From: Maribacter sp.
GTDB lineage: Bacteria > Bacteroidota > Bacteroidia > Flavobacteriales > Flavobacteriaceae
Reading direction: 5' to 3'
Assembly (NCBI GenBank): GCA_020629285.1
Contig: JAHDDP010000010.1
Span: 35,516-99,515 of the forward strand
Length of the DNA stretch: 64,000 nt
The notes beneath the pieces were generated by a model. The model worked only from the letters and a program-made list of their open reading frames with translations, did no database searches and was not told where the DNA came from. Below, one piece after another: positions 25,832-35,188 of the stretch; the stretch's first letter is position 1, and each line of letters opens with the position of its first letter. The position numbers and the translations under genes are program-made.

Positions 25832-28573
25832 ATGATTAAGCATAGCCTGTTTTTATTACTATTTGTTAAAATATGTTTTTTACATGCTCAAAGTACCACG
25901 ACAATTTCGGGGGTAATAAAAGAAAGGGTTAAAGGTGAAGTAATTACAAATGCAGAAGTAATCTTAGAAGGAGATTTTACACCGATAACTACTAATGAAT
26001 TTGGAGAATTTAAATTAATTACTTCCAATAAAGGAGAATTTATACTTCAAATTTCTACTCCTGATTTTAATATTAAAAGAATACCCGTATTTCTTGATGA
26101 TCATACTATTGACCTAGGCGTCATTTTTTTGGGAAGAGATATGACTGTAGAAAAGTCTATTAATCTCATTAATATTACCGATGACGAGTTATTAGATGAT
26201 GAAATAAATTCTAACGCGCTCGCTTTATTACAGTCAACCAGAGATATTTTCTTGAACAGGGCAGCTTTTGATTTTGGTCAGGTATTTTTTCGGGTAAGAG
26301 GATATGATTCGCAGTATGGCGAAGTACACTTGAACGGATTGCCAATGAATAAAATGTATGATGGCAGACCACAGTGGAATAATTGGGGAGGGCTAAATGA
26401 TGTAATTAGAAATCAACAATATGCCAATGGTTTAGAAGCATCAGATTTTACTTTTGGAGGAATTTTAGGAAACACAAATATAGATTTGCGACCCTCTGGG
26501 TTAAGACCAGGCACTCGATTATCTTCATCTTTATCAAACAGAACATATAGTGGCAGACTGATGGCTACATACAATTCTGGAGTGAAGAATGAGAAATACG
26601 CCTATATTGTTTCGGCTTCTAGACGCTGGGCAAAAGAGGGGTATATGAATGGTACTTTGTATGATTCGTATTCTATATATGGTTCATTGGAGTATCTTTT
26701 AAATGAAAAGAATACAATTTCTGCCACAGCAATTGTAGCCTCTAATAGAAGAGGACGGTCATCTGCCATTACAGAAGAAGTACAAGAAATTCAAGGAAAT
26801 AGATATAACCCATATGCCGGTATACAGAACGGAAAAATCAGAAATTCTAGAGAGCGACATATTCGTGAACCGCTATTTCTTTTAAATTATCATCATGAAT
26901 CTAAAAATCTACAAATTAATGCGGGTTTGGGCTATCAAACCGGTGTGTATAAGAGAAGTCGTTTAGGGTATTATAATGCTCCAAATCCTGATCCTACATA
27001 CTACCGTTATTTGCCGAGTTTTTATTTGAATTCGCCTATAGGAGCCAATTTTGAAAGTGCTATTCAAGCGGAAGAAGGCTTTATAGAAAACCCTCAATTA
27101 GATTGGGAAAATATATACAAGGCAAATACTAGTATAAGTCAAAACGGAGAAGCGGCTTACGTACTGTACGATGATACCACAAAAGATAATCAGATTACTG
27201 CAAGGGCTACTGCAAATATAAATATTGATAGTCATTTAAGACTGGATATGGGTGTAACTCACAGGCAGTTAAATTCTAAAAACTATGCTCAAATTAACGA
27301 TTTGTTAGGGGCGGAGTTTCATCGTGATATAGATACTTTTTCAGAAACTTTAAATGATGTTTCAACTGAAGCGAATAAACTAGACGGAGAAATCTTTAAT
27401 TATAATTATGATTTAAACGGAAGTAATAGCGATGTCTTTACTCAGTTAAATGCCCACTATAATAAAGTTAAGGCATTTGTTGCCGGTAAGTATACTTTAG
27501 TTGATTATCAAAGAGAAGGTTTATTCAAAAATGAACGATTTATAGGCAACTCACTAGGTAAGAGCGAAAAGGTCAAATTTTCAAATTGGTCATTAAAATC
27601 AGGCGCATCTTATACAATAACAGGTAGGCATTGGGTTTCTGTCAATGCCGCGATTATAAATAAAGCGCCTGTGTTACAAAATGTATTTATAAACCCTAGG
27701 GAGAACAATACTGTAGTCCCCAATTTACAAAGCGAAACCATTACTAGTGTAGATGCTAACTACTTTCTTAGAATGCCAAAATTAACGGGCAGATTTACAG
27801 GGTTTTATACTCGTTTTCAAAATACCACCGATGTCAATTTCTTTTTCGTTGATTCGGGTGTTGGTTCAGATTTCGTACAAGAAGTACTCACTGATTTAGA
27901 TAAATTACATATGGGTGTTGAACTTGGTTTAGAATACCAAGTATCTAGCGCTGTTAAATTATCATTAGTTGGCTCTGTGGCAAAGCATGAATATGCAAGT
28001 AACCCATTTGTGACAATTAATTTTGATACAGCAGGTGCAGCCGAAGATTTAATTGATATTTCCGGTTCTAAGTTTTTAGGGCAATCTGCAGTTGAAGGGT
28101 ATAAGTTAGCACAAGGTCCGCAGAAAGCAATTGCGGTAGGTATAGAATATAGAGATCCAAAATATTGGTGGGTAAGTGCTTCGGCAAATTACTTGGGTAA
28201 TAATTATGCCAATATTTCTACGATAACCAGAACCCAGAGTTTTTTAATTGATCCAGAAACCAAACTAAGGTTCCCTGATGCAACAGATGAAAATGTCCAA
28301 AAACTACTAAGGCAAAAACCACTGGATAATTTTTATTTATTGAATATGGTGGGCGGTAAGTCGTGGCTTAAGAAAGGGAAGTACATAAGTGTTTTTGCAA
28401 GCGTTAATAATCTTTTTGATACCACTTTTAGAACGGGTGGTTACGAGCAGAGTAGAAATGGAAATTATGGTCAGCTAAAGCAAGATAATTTTAGTGGTAA
28501 TCCGTCTTTTGCGCCTAAGTATTGGTATGGTTTCGGTAGAACCTATTTTTTAAATTTTGCCTTTAGTTTTTAA
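25832..28573 (+). CDS. TonB-dependent receptor with carboxypeptidase-like N-domain
   Basis: A 913-residue outer-membrane protein. Signal peptide MIKHSLFLLLFVKICFLHAQ is followed by a CarboxypepD_reg-like domain (TISGVIKERVKGEVITNAEV), an atypical plug (RVRGYDSQYGEVHLNGLPM, then PQWNNWGGLNDVIRNQQY, GGILGNTNIDLRPS), and a barrel ending FGRTYFLNFAFSF. It has no recognisable heme or siderophore signature. The DUF5689/LTD gene begins 16 bp after its stop and the EEP protein is divergent 107 bp upstream, suggesting the three form one uptake or degradation unit. That link is positional inference only. Confidence 0.9.
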   Translation: MIKHSLFLLLFVKICFLHAQSTTTISGVIKERVKGEVITNAEVILEGDFTPITTNEFGEFKLITSNKGEFILQISTPDFNIKRIPVFLDDHTIDLGVIFLGRDMTVEKSINLINITDDELLDDEINSNALALLQSTRDIFLNRAAFDFGQVFFRVRGYDSQYGEVHLNGLPMNKMYDGRPQWNNWGGLNDVIRNQQYANGLEASDFTFGGILGNTNIDLRPSGLRPGTRLSSSLSNRTYSGRLMATYNSGVKNEKYAYIVSASRRWAKEGYMNGTLYDSYSIYGSLEYLLNEKNTISATAIVASNRRGRSSAITEEVQEIQGNRYNPYAGIQNGKIRNSRERHIREPLFLLNYHHESKNLQINAGLGYQTGVYKRSRLGYYNAPNPDPTYYRYLPSFYLNSPIGANFESAIQAEEGFIENPQLDWENIYKANTSISQNGEAAYVLYDDTTKDNQITARATANINIDSHLRLDMGVTHRQLNSKNYAQINDLLGAEFHRDIDTFSETLNDVSTEANKLDGEIFNYNYDLNGSNSDVFTQLNAHYNKVKAFVAGKYTLVDYQREGLFKNERFIGNSLGKSEKVKFSNWSLKSGASYTITGRHWVSVNAAIINKAPVLQNVFINPRENNTVVPNLQSETITSVDANYFLRMPKLTGRFTGFYTRFQNTTDVNFFFVDSGVGSDFVQEVLTDLDKLHMGVELGLEYQVSSAVKLSLVGSVAKHEYASNPFVTINFDTAGAAEDLIDISGSKFLGQSAVEGYKLAQGPQKAIAVGIEYRDPKYWWVSASANYLGNNYANISTITRTQSFLIDPETKLRFPDATDENVQKLLRQKPLDNFYLLNMVGGKSWLKKGKYISVFASVNNLFDTTFRTGGYEQSRNGNYGQLKQDNFSGNPSFAPKYWYGFGRTYFLNFAFSF

Positions 28574-28589
28574 AAATGAAGTAATCTAT

Positions 28590-29951
28590 ATGAATTTTAA
28601 GAGTAACAAATGCTTTCTGATTATTATTGTTGTCATGCTTTTCTCATGTGTGAAGAATAGGGAGTTTGATGCACCAGAACTAGAGTGTTCAGCTTCAGAT
28701 TTTACCTTCATAGCCATATCAGAATTAAAGAATATGTATAATGGTGATACTTTTCAAATTCAGGAAGACTTGGTTATAAAAGGCTACGTAATATCTTCAG
28801 ACAAAGAAGGTAACTTTTTTAATACAATATATTTTCAAGATGAGTCTAGTAACCCATCGGGTGGAATGCAAATAGAGTTAGAATTAAGGGATTCTCATTT
28901 GTTCTTTGACGTAGGTCAGCAAATTATCATAAAACTAAAGGGATTGTATTTAGGTAAATCTAATGATACATATAAAATTGGCGGTGTGTTTACCTCTTTT
29001 GGCAATCGTAGTGTCGGCAGGTTGCCTAAAAATGTTGTTTTTGACCATGTTTTGGTTTCTTGTGAAACAAATAATGGCATAGAGCCTACTTTAGTTGTTA
29101 TTTCAGGATTAAACGATGCTATGTTAAATACTCTAGTAGTAATAAACAGCGTGGAAATTAAGCAAGAAGAACTAGGGAAGACTTTTGCTGTTAAAGAAGA
29201 AGAAACATTGCGTACCCTTGTAGATTGTATGGATAATGAATTGGTTATAGTAAATAGTGGTTATGCAGATTTTCAATCAGAAAGTTTACCAGACAAAATG
29301 GGAACCGCCACAGGGTTGTTGACTAAAGATAACAATCAATATCAGCTAATCATCCGTGGCGTTAATGACCTCGAATTTGAACAAGAACGATGTGAAGATT
29401 TTATAGATGAATTTACTTCACCGTCAATTTTTATATCTGAGATTGCCGACCCTGATAATAACGCTGGGGCAAGGTTTGTGGAGCTTTATAACGCATCGGA
29501 AGAAAGTTTATCTTTAAATGGGTGGAGTTTGGAACGTTACACTAATGATAACACTGCCATTAGTTCAAGCATAGACTTGTCTGAATATGAAATACCTGGC
29601 ATAGGTTTCTTAATAATTTCTCCTAATTCAGAAGAGTTTAAAAATGTATATGGCTTTGATGCTGATGTTGCAGTAGGCACAAATTCACCTGCAGATTCTA
29701 ATGGAGATGATAATCTTGTTTTAGTAGATCCCTTTGGTTCTGTTGTGGATATTTTTGGAGTTATTGGTGAAGATGGTAGCAATACCAACCACGAATTTGA
29801 AGATGGAAGGGCTGTTAGAAAAATAGAAGTAAATACTAACAATGCTATTTTTAATTCAGCGGAATGGTTGATTTACAATGATACTGGTGCAAAGGGTACG
29901 ATTAATGAGCCGCAAAATGCTCCTTTAGATTTTAGTCCGGGTGTTAGATGA
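28590..29951 (+). CDS. DUF5689 plus lamin-tail-domain lipoprotein
   Basis: I start at the ATG at 28590 (MNFKSNKCFLIIIVVMLFSC), which gives a lipoprotein signal with Cys20; a TTG 11 codons earlier is unlikely. The 453-residue product has a DUF5689 region (IQEDLVIKGYVISSDKEGN, NTIYFQDESS, VGQQIIIKLKGLYLGK), an OB-like domain family also found beside nucleases. A C-terminal lamin-tail (LTD) domain follows (IFISEIADPDNNAGARFVEL, NGWSLERYT, GIGFLIISP). LTD domains are frequent in bacterial extracellular nuclease systems. It is probably a surface lipoprotein cooperating with the upstream TonB receptor. Confidence 0.88.
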   Translation: MNFKSNKCFLIIIVVMLFSCVKNREFDAPELECSASDFTFIAISELKNMYNGDTFQIQEDLVIKGYVISSDKEGNFFNTIYFQDESSNPSGGMQIELELRDSHLFFDVGQQIIIKLKGLYLGKSNDTYKIGGVFTSFGNRSVGRLPKNVVFDHVLVSCETNNGIEPTLVVISGLNDAMLNTLVVINSVEIKQEELGKTFAVKEEETLRTLVDCMDNELVIVNSGYADFQSESLPDKMGTATGLLTKDNNQYQLIIRGVNDLEFEQERCEDFIDEFTSPSIFISEIADPDNNAGARFVELYNASEESLSLNGWSLERYTNDNTAISSSIDLSEYEIPGIGFLIISPNSEEFKNVYGFDADVAVGTNSPADSNGDDNLVLVDPFGSVVDIFGVIGEDGSNTNHEFEDGRAVRKIEVNTNNAIFNSAEWLIYNDTGAKGTINEPQNAPLDFSPGVR

Positions 29952-29953
29952 AA

Positions 29954-30361
29954 TTATGTTATGTCTTTTGAATCGATAATTTTTTGAACGGTGCTTTCGG
30001 TCAAAGGTTTTACGATATAATCTTTAACTAATTTGTAATCTTTGGCTTTCTCCATGTATTTAGGGCTAATGAAAGAACTTGTAATATAAATTTTAATGTG
30101 CCCTATTTTGTTTTCGGGTAGCTCTTCAAATTCCTCTAAAAAAGACCAGCCATCTCTATTTGGCATATTTAGGTCTAAAAATATAACGTCTGGTAGTTTT
30201 ATGTTTTCAACTAATAAACCAATTAAACCGTCAAGAGCTTCTTGGCCACCCGAGTAATATAAAATATTATCACTGAAGTTATGATGCTTCAAAATACTCT
30301 TACTGCTAACCGAAAAGAATTCGTCGTCATCAATAATACAACAACTAGAAAATGTACTCAT
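29954..30361 (-). CDS. Single-domain response regulator
   Basis: I start at the ATG at 30361 (MSTFSSCCIIDDDEFF); the frame opens 16 codons earlier but that adds no conserved sequence. The 135 residues form one CheY-like receiver: acidic triad IIDDDE, phosphoacceptor Asp in DVIFLDLNMPNRDGW, the Thr/Ser position YITSSF, and the Lys in YIVKPL. There is no output domain, so it likely signals by phosphotransfer or protein contact (Rcp1/CheY style). It is a paralogue of the next receiver gene, 156 bp upstream in the same direction, and may belong to the same kinase pathway. Confidence 0.9.
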   Translation of the reverse strand: MSTFSSCCIIDDDEFFSVSSKSILKHHNFSDNILYYSGGQEALDGLIGLLVENIKLPDVIFLDLNMPNRDGWSFLEEFEELPENKIGHIKIYITSSFISPKYMEKAKDYKLVKDYIVKPLTESTVQKIIDSKDIT

Positions 30362-30517
30362 TTTGTATATTTCAAAAATATCTTGATTAAATATTGGTCC
30401 TTTAATCAATTATAATTGACTAAGTTATATAAATAATTGATTAAAGTTATCTTGTAAAAAGTAAGTTATGCGCATTTTATCAATATCTATATTTTTTTGT
30501 GTAGTACAGCTTTAACT

Positions 30518-30913
30518 TTACGCGGTTAATATTTTACCTAGATCATCTGGTGTAACTGGTTTTAATATATAAGTGTCTACTTGTTCATAATTTTTAACTT
30601 GTTCTAAATCTCTAGGGTCTACCGAAGAACTTATGATATAGATGACAATCTTTTTTGATCTTGGACTTTTACAATTTTTAAATTCATTTAGAAATTCCCA
30701 TCCGTTTAAAATAGGCATATTCAGATCCAAAAATATGACATCTGGTAGCGGTTCTTTTGCTATACAGGTATTCATGAGTCCGTCAAGAGCTTCTTGACCG
30801 TTATTATAAACAATTATAGATTTTGCAAAATCTACCTCTTTTATAATCCTCTTGGTACCATATACGAATATGGGGTCATCATCAATAATGCAGCAGATTT
30901 CAATTTTCTTCAT
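30518..30913 (-). CDS. Single-domain response regulator, adjacent to histidine kinase
   Basis: A 131-residue CheY-like receiver with IIDDDP, phosphoacceptor Asp in DVIFLDLNMPILNGW, the Ser position YIISSSV, and Lys in YILKPVTP. It has no output domain. It begins 9 bp after the stop of the multi-PAS kinase and is surely co-transcribed with it, making it the kinase's likely direct phosphorylation target. It shares GQEALDGL and DVIFLDLNMP with the neighbouring receiver, indicating local duplication. Confidence 0.93.
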   Translation of the reverse strand: MKKIEICCIIDDDPIFVYGTKRIIKEVDFAKSIIVYNNGQEALDGLMNTCIAKEPLPDVIFLDLNMPILNGWEFLNEFKNCKSPRSKKIVIYIISSSVDPRDLEQVKNYEQVDTYILKPVTPDDLGKILTA

Positions 30914-30922
30914 AGTAGTTAA

Positions 30923-33118
30923 TTAACCTTGTTTGAGTTTGATGAACATAGTGGTGCCTTTGTCAACCTCACTTTTAACACTTATTTTACCGCTCATTGA
31001 TTCTATTTGGTTTTTGGTTATAAAAAGACCTATACCCTTGGCATCTTTATGTTTGTGAAAAGTTTTGTACATGCCAAAAATTTTGTCGCCATGTCTTTTC
31101 ATATTTATTCCTTGCCCGTTATCGCTAAATGTTATTACGATATGGCTTTTTTCAATATTAGACTTTATTTTTATAATCGGTGTACGTTTTTTAGAACTAT
31201 ATTTTAGTGCATTTGTTAGAATATTTAAGAAGATACTTTCAAGATAGGCCGGCACTGCATTAACAAAATGAGATTTGGGAATATCAATATGAAGTTGGGC
31301 GTTTTGTTCTTCCAATAATCCATTGATACTTTTGGTAATTTGTTCCATTGTCGTGAGAACGCTAACGCTTTGTAGCTTTTCAAGAGCTCCGGTTTTTACC
31401 TGTACGACATCATTTAGATGAGCTATGGTCTCTGATAGGCTTTGAGATGCACTTATAATCATTTCATGTATGTTCTTAAGTTCACCGTCAACATTTTCCT
31501 CATTTAAAAACTTTGTGAGCATGCCCATGTTAGTAGAGTGTGAGCGAAGGTTGTGTGAAACGATATGGGCGAAATTTGTAAGACTTTCATTTTGGCTTTT
31601 AGTAACGTCTACCAGTGCTTCTAATTTTTTCTGTGACTCTATTCTTTCTGTAATATCTAAAAATTGGATGATGAAATGACTAATATTTCCGCCTTGGTCT
31701 TTTACTGGTGTCGCTCCAATAATGGCATGAACTACGTTACCGTTTTTATGAAAGAATCTCTTTTGAAATTGTGAACGTTCATTGTTTTTACTGGTAATTT
31801 CGTTTTTATAAATATGGCTGGCATCTATATCATCTGGGTGAGTAATGTCTAAGGAGTTCATTTGCATTAGCTCTTCCTCTGAATACCCTAGGCTATCGGT
31901 TAAACTTTTATTTACTTTTAACCATTTAAGATCTGGGTTTACCAGTGCCATACCAATAGCAGAATGTTCAAAGGTTTTAGAAAATAGCTTAGTATTTTTA
32001 GCTAATTCAAGTTTGGTACTTCTTAGTTCTGTAATATCCCAGTTTGCACCGGTCATTTTAAATGATTTGCCCTCGCGATCTTTTATCGTTTTAGAGATTC
32101 CTTTAATATGCTTTATTGTACCATCTAAATTTGTAATCCTGTACTCTTCGTCAAAATCTTTAACACCGTTAATTGCGTCGTTGGTTGCCTTTAAAACCCT
32201 ATCTAGATCATCTTTATGTATTGTTGAAGACCAAGATGTAAAAGAACCTGAAAACTGACTTTCATCAACATTGAAAATTCGATACATCTCATCGTCCCAC
32301 TCTAGATTATTATCTAAAAGGTCATAGTTCCAAGTTCCAATTTGTGCAGTTTGTGTAGTAATTTTTAATCGCTCTGAGATTTCTTGATGAGCTAATTCTA
32401 TTCTTTTACGTTCGTCTATATCTTGAAATGTACCAACAAGTCTAACCGCTTTTCCGTTCAATACTTCAACTTCGCCTTTTGCGCGTACCCAAACTTCATT
32501 CCCTTTTGCGGTTATAATGATGAGTTCGGTGTCAAAAGGTTTTTTTTCTGCTATGGCACAACTTACTAAATAAGAGATTTTTTCTCTATGAACGCCTTCT
32601 TTATAGAAATTTATTCCTCCCTCTAAATTCGGAACGAAATCCTGACTTACCTGGTGGATTTCTTTCGTGGTTTTTGTCCAATGAACCGTATTGTTAATTA
32701 GATCAAGTTCCCAACAACCTATTCTAGCAACTTTTTCAGCTTTATGCAGTAATTCTATTTCTTTTTGTTGGGCCGTTATATCTTCTAGAAAAACAATAGC
32801 ACCGTCAAAGCCCTGATTTTGTAATTTAGAGGGTGTAATTTTCCATTTTAACCATTGTGGGCTTCCGTCAGGTAAGATAAATTTTTGCCCGTTATTGACA
32901 TGTTCTTTTCCATTTACGCCATTTTCAACGGCATTCTTAAAAAGATCTGGTGTTTCGATTATATTGTCGAATACATATTTGTTGACACAATCAGAATCGC
33001 CTAAATTAAATTTTTCTAACCACTCGTTAGAGTAGCCAATATAGTTTAACTTAGTATCCACGATAGCAATTGCATTGGGGGACTCTTTTAAAAGAAAGTC
33101 AACGGCTAGTGTTTTCAA
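30923..33118 (-). CDS. Multi-PAS sensor histidine kinase
   Basis: A 731-residue, apparently cytosolic kinase with no transmembrane segment visible. About four PAS/PAC modules occupy residues ~1-500: landmarks include NAIAIVDTKLNYIGYSNEWL, VWVRAKGEVEVLNGKAVRLVG, YRITNLDGTIKHIKGISK and FFHKNGNVVHAIIGATPV. The dimerisation/phospho-His helix reads NFAHIVSHNLRSH. The ATPase domain has NILTNALKYS (N-box), ITFSDNGQGI (G1) and KGIGLFITKNQIESMSG (G2). Input could be redox, light or a small ligand; no cofactor-binding residue such as a LOV cysteine (NCRFLQ) was spotted. Two stand-alone receivers follow it. Confidence 0.93.
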   Translation of the reverse strand: MKTLAVDFLLKESPNAIAIVDTKLNYIGYSNEWLEKFNLGDSDCVNKYVFDNIIETPDLFKNAVENGVNGKEHVNNGQKFILPDGSPQWLKWKITPSKLQNQGFDGAIVFLEDITAQQKEIELLHKAEKVARIGCWELDLINNTVHWTKTTKEIHQVSQDFVPNLEGGINFYKEGVHREKISYLVSCAIAEKKPFDTELIIITAKGNEVWVRAKGEVEVLNGKAVRLVGTFQDIDERKRIELAHQEISERLKITTQTAQIGTWNYDLLDNNLEWDDEMYRIFNVDESQFSGSFTSWSSTIHKDDLDRVLKATNDAINGVKDFDEEYRITNLDGTIKHIKGISKTIKDREGKSFKMTGANWDITELRSTKLELAKNTKLFSKTFEHSAIGMALVNPDLKWLKVNKSLTDSLGYSEEELMQMNSLDITHPDDIDASHIYKNEITSKNNERSQFQKRFFHKNGNVVHAIIGATPVKDQGGNISHFIIQFLDITERIESQKKLEALVDVTKSQNESLTNFAHIVSHNLRSHSTNMGMLTKFLNEENVDGELKNIHEMIISASQSLSETIAHLNDVVQVKTGALEKLQSVSVLTTMEQITKSINGLLEEQNAQLHIDIPKSHFVNAVPAYLESIFLNILTNALKYSSKKRTPIIKIKSNIEKSHIVITFSDNGQGINMKRHGDKIFGMYKTFHKHKDAKGIGLFITKNQIESMSGKISVKSEVDKGTTMFIKLKQG

Positions 33119-33252
33119 AAATTCTTACAATTAAAATTAAAGATATATAATTTATTAAAAGTAAGAAAAATAAATTTACAGTAAGAAAAATCGTCTAGAT
33201 TGAGTTTCTTTAAGTTTTTCCTGAAGATTGATATATCATATAATACAAAACT

Positions 33253-33717
33253 ATGAACGAGAATTTTTTTAAAGCAATAAGAGAAGGTAGTTTAAACGAG
33301 GTTAAAATGATGCTAGAGAAAAACCCTCTACTCGTAAACAGCAAAGATGCACGAGGTTCCACACCATTGATTTTGGCCACTTATTACGACGAAACGGAGA
33401 TTGCATCCTTACTTTTAGATAAAGGTGCAAAAATCGATGCTGTAGATGCCTCTGGCAATACTGCATTAATGGGAGTGTGTTTTAAGGGTTTTACCGATAT
33501 TGCAAAAATGTTGATAGCTAAAAAGGCTCAATTGAATATGCGTAATGCAATGGGCGCAACATGCTTAATTTATGCAGCACAATTTAATCGTTTAGAGATT
33601 GCAAAATTATTAATAGCCAATGGTGCAGATAAAACAATAAAAGATAATAGAGGTAACAGCGCATTAGATCATGCCAAAATACAAGGCTTAAGTGCTTTTA
33701 TCGATATGTTGGAATAA
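33253..33717 (+). CDS. Ankyrin-repeat protein
   Basis: A 154-residue cytosolic protein made of about four ankyrin repeats, e.g. DARGSTPLILATYYDETEIA, DASGNTALMGVCFKGFTDIA, NAMGATCLIYAAQFNRLEIA, and DNRGNSALDHAKIQGLSAF. It has no signal peptide. Ankyrin repeats mediate protein contacts; in bacteria a similar small type often accompanies catalase or other redox genes, but no such neighbour is present. The nitrilase gene begins 2 bp after its stop, so the two are one transcription unit. Confidence 0.92.
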   Translation: MNENFFKAIREGSLNEVKMMLEKNPLLVNSKDARGSTPLILATYYDETEIASLLLDKGAKIDAVDASGNTALMGVCFKGFTDIAKMLIAKKAQLNMRNAMGATCLIYAAQFNRLEIAKLLIANGADKTIKDNRGNSALDHAKIQGLSAFIDMLE

Positions 33718-33719
33718 GT

Positions 33720-34505
33720 ATGAAAGAAAATCAAAGTAATAGTCTAAAAATTGCCTTAATTCAATCTGCTTTACATTGGGAGAACCCTGTTGCCAATAGG
33801 GAGATGTTCAGTAACAAAATTGTAAAGATGGTTGATTTGGTTGATATAATAGTTCTGCCAGAAATGTTTACTACCGGTTTTACCATGGCGCCAAATAATA
33901 TACGTGAAGATGAAGGGGCAATTACATTACAGTGGATGAAAAAAATGGCTGCCAATCAAAATAGCGCTATTGTAGGTAGCATGGTTTTTAAAGAAGATGA
34001 CCAATATTATAATAGACTTTTTTTTGTAAAACCCAGTGGTGATTACGAAAGTTACGACAAGCGTCATACATTTACTTTAGCAGGCGAGGATAAAGAGTAT
34101 ACAGCTGGTACCCAAAGGTTGATAGTGAACTATAAAGGTTTTTCTATTTGCCCTTTAGTTTGTTATGATCTCCGTTTTCCAGTGTGGAGTAGAAATACAG
34201 AAAATTTTGATGTATTGCTATATACCGCAAATTGGCCAACACCAAGAATCAATGCTTGGGATACTCTTTTAAAAGCTAGGGCTATTGAAAATATGGTGTA
34301 TTGTATAGGAGTAAATCGTATTGGTGAAGATGAGGTGGGGCATAAATATCCAGGACACTCAAGTGTTTATGACCCTCTTGGAGAATTAGTTTTACTTTCT
34401 GAAAATGAAGGGATTTCAATAGTTGAAATTTCTAAAAATAAAGTCGATCTTGTTAGAGATAAACTTCGTTTTTTAAATGATAGAGATGAGTTTATTTTGA
34501 AATAA
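33720..34505 (+). CDS. Nitrilase-superfamily amidohydrolase (omega-amidase type)
   Basis: A 261-residue cytosolic carbon-nitrogen hydrolase. The catalytic triad is visible: Glu in IIVLPEMFTTGFTM, Lys in YDKRHTFTLAGE and Cys in ICPLVCYDLRFPVW. The DKRHTF and FTTGFTM forms match the YafV/Nit2-like omega-amidases, which hydrolyse 2-oxoglutaramate or 2-oxosuccinamate, a metabolite-repair step in glutamine transamination. It is coupled to the ankyrin gene (2-bp gap). Assignment as omega-amidase is by motif similarity. Confidence 0.9.
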   Translation: MKENQSNSLKIALIQSALHWENPVANREMFSNKIVKMVDLVDIIVLPEMFTTGFTMAPNNIREDEGAITLQWMKKMAANQNSAIVGSMVFKEDDQYYNRLFFVKPSGDYESYDKRHTFTLAGEDKEYTAGTQRLIVNYKGFSICPLVCYDLRFPVWSRNTENFDVLLYTANWPTPRINAWDTLLKARAIENMVYCIGVNRIGEDEVGHKYPGHSSVYDPLGELVLLSENEGISIVEISKNKVDLVRDKLRFLNDRDEFILK

Positions 34506-35165
34506 TTAATCTAATAATTGAAAAAGCTTTAAAATATCTTCCTCCTTTTTCAACGATAAATTTTCTCTTTTTGCTGTTCTAATCATTTCAGCGGGTAATT
34601 TTTCTTTTATTTCTTTCTTTGAAGATGGAAATTTTAGTATGCGTTCGTTTTTTTGATAGTACAATGTTGATTTAATAACTACCTTGTCAATGCTTTCTAT
34701 ATTTAATAATTTAGCATCTGATGGGGCTTTATTTATTTTAATGCTATAAGCTTTAAAAAGTTTATTCTTTTTATTTACTAAGATTTCAGCAAAAATGGGT
34801 TTTGTTTTTTTATCTAGTAGAACTGATGTGAACATTTTACTATTTAAAGTAACAAATATTCCCGGTGTTGGTAACAACGCATTTACGGTACCGTTGTTGA
34901 GTGTTTCAATTTCACTGTGGTAGGCATTAAATCGGGCCAAAATAGTGCTATTCTGAGATGAGTTATTTGTAACAACTGCTTGTTGCCAACTATCGTTCAA
35001 ATAAATACTTCCCTCAATTTTGTTTCCAGATTTTTCTGAAACTCTTAAAAAAGGGGAGTCTATATTTCCAGTTTGAAAGGTACCGGTTTCATCATTTATA
35101 TGATTAATTTGACCTAGTATTAAATTTGTAGTTAGTAAGTAAATAAATAAAACAAAGTATCTCAT
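34506..35165 (-). CDS. Exported protein of unknown function
   Basis: I do not recognise this gene. The 219-residue product begins with a signal peptide (MRYFVLFIYLLTTNLILGQ), followed by a beta-rich region (GSIYLNDSWQQAVVTNN, ARFNAYHSEIETLNNGTV) and a Lys-rich helical C-terminus (FPSSKKEIKEKLPAEMIRTA). The segment with YLNDSWQQA and a later LKFPSSKKE resembles small flavobacterial secreted proteins of about 25 kDa with no assigned role. It overlaps no gene and lies 23 bp after the Ig-like lipoprotein gene in the same direction, so both may be co-transcribed. The stop codon directly abuts the convergent nitrilase stop. Confidence 0.75.
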   Translation of the reverse strand: MRYFVLFIYLLTTNLILGQINHINDETGTFQTGNIDSPFLRVSEKSGNKIEGSIYLNDSWQQAVVTNNSSQNSTILARFNAYHSEIETLNNGTVNALLPTPGIFVTLNSKMFTSVLLDKKTKPIFAEILVNKKNKLFKAYSIKINKAPSDAKLLNIESIDKVVIKSTLYYQKNERILKFPSSKKEIKEKLPAEMIRTAKRENLSLKKEEDILKLFQLLD

Positions 35166-35188
35166 AATATTGTTATAGTTTAATTTTG

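Noticed and set aside
28557..28589. TTG start for the DUF5689 gene
   Set aside because: The ATG at 28590 gives an ideal lipoprotein signal; the upstream codons overlap the TonB receptor end.
31845..32258. 137-codon frame opposite the PAS region of the histidine kinase
   Set aside because: Lies wholly inside a well-supported kinase gene, has no family resemblance and no promoter.
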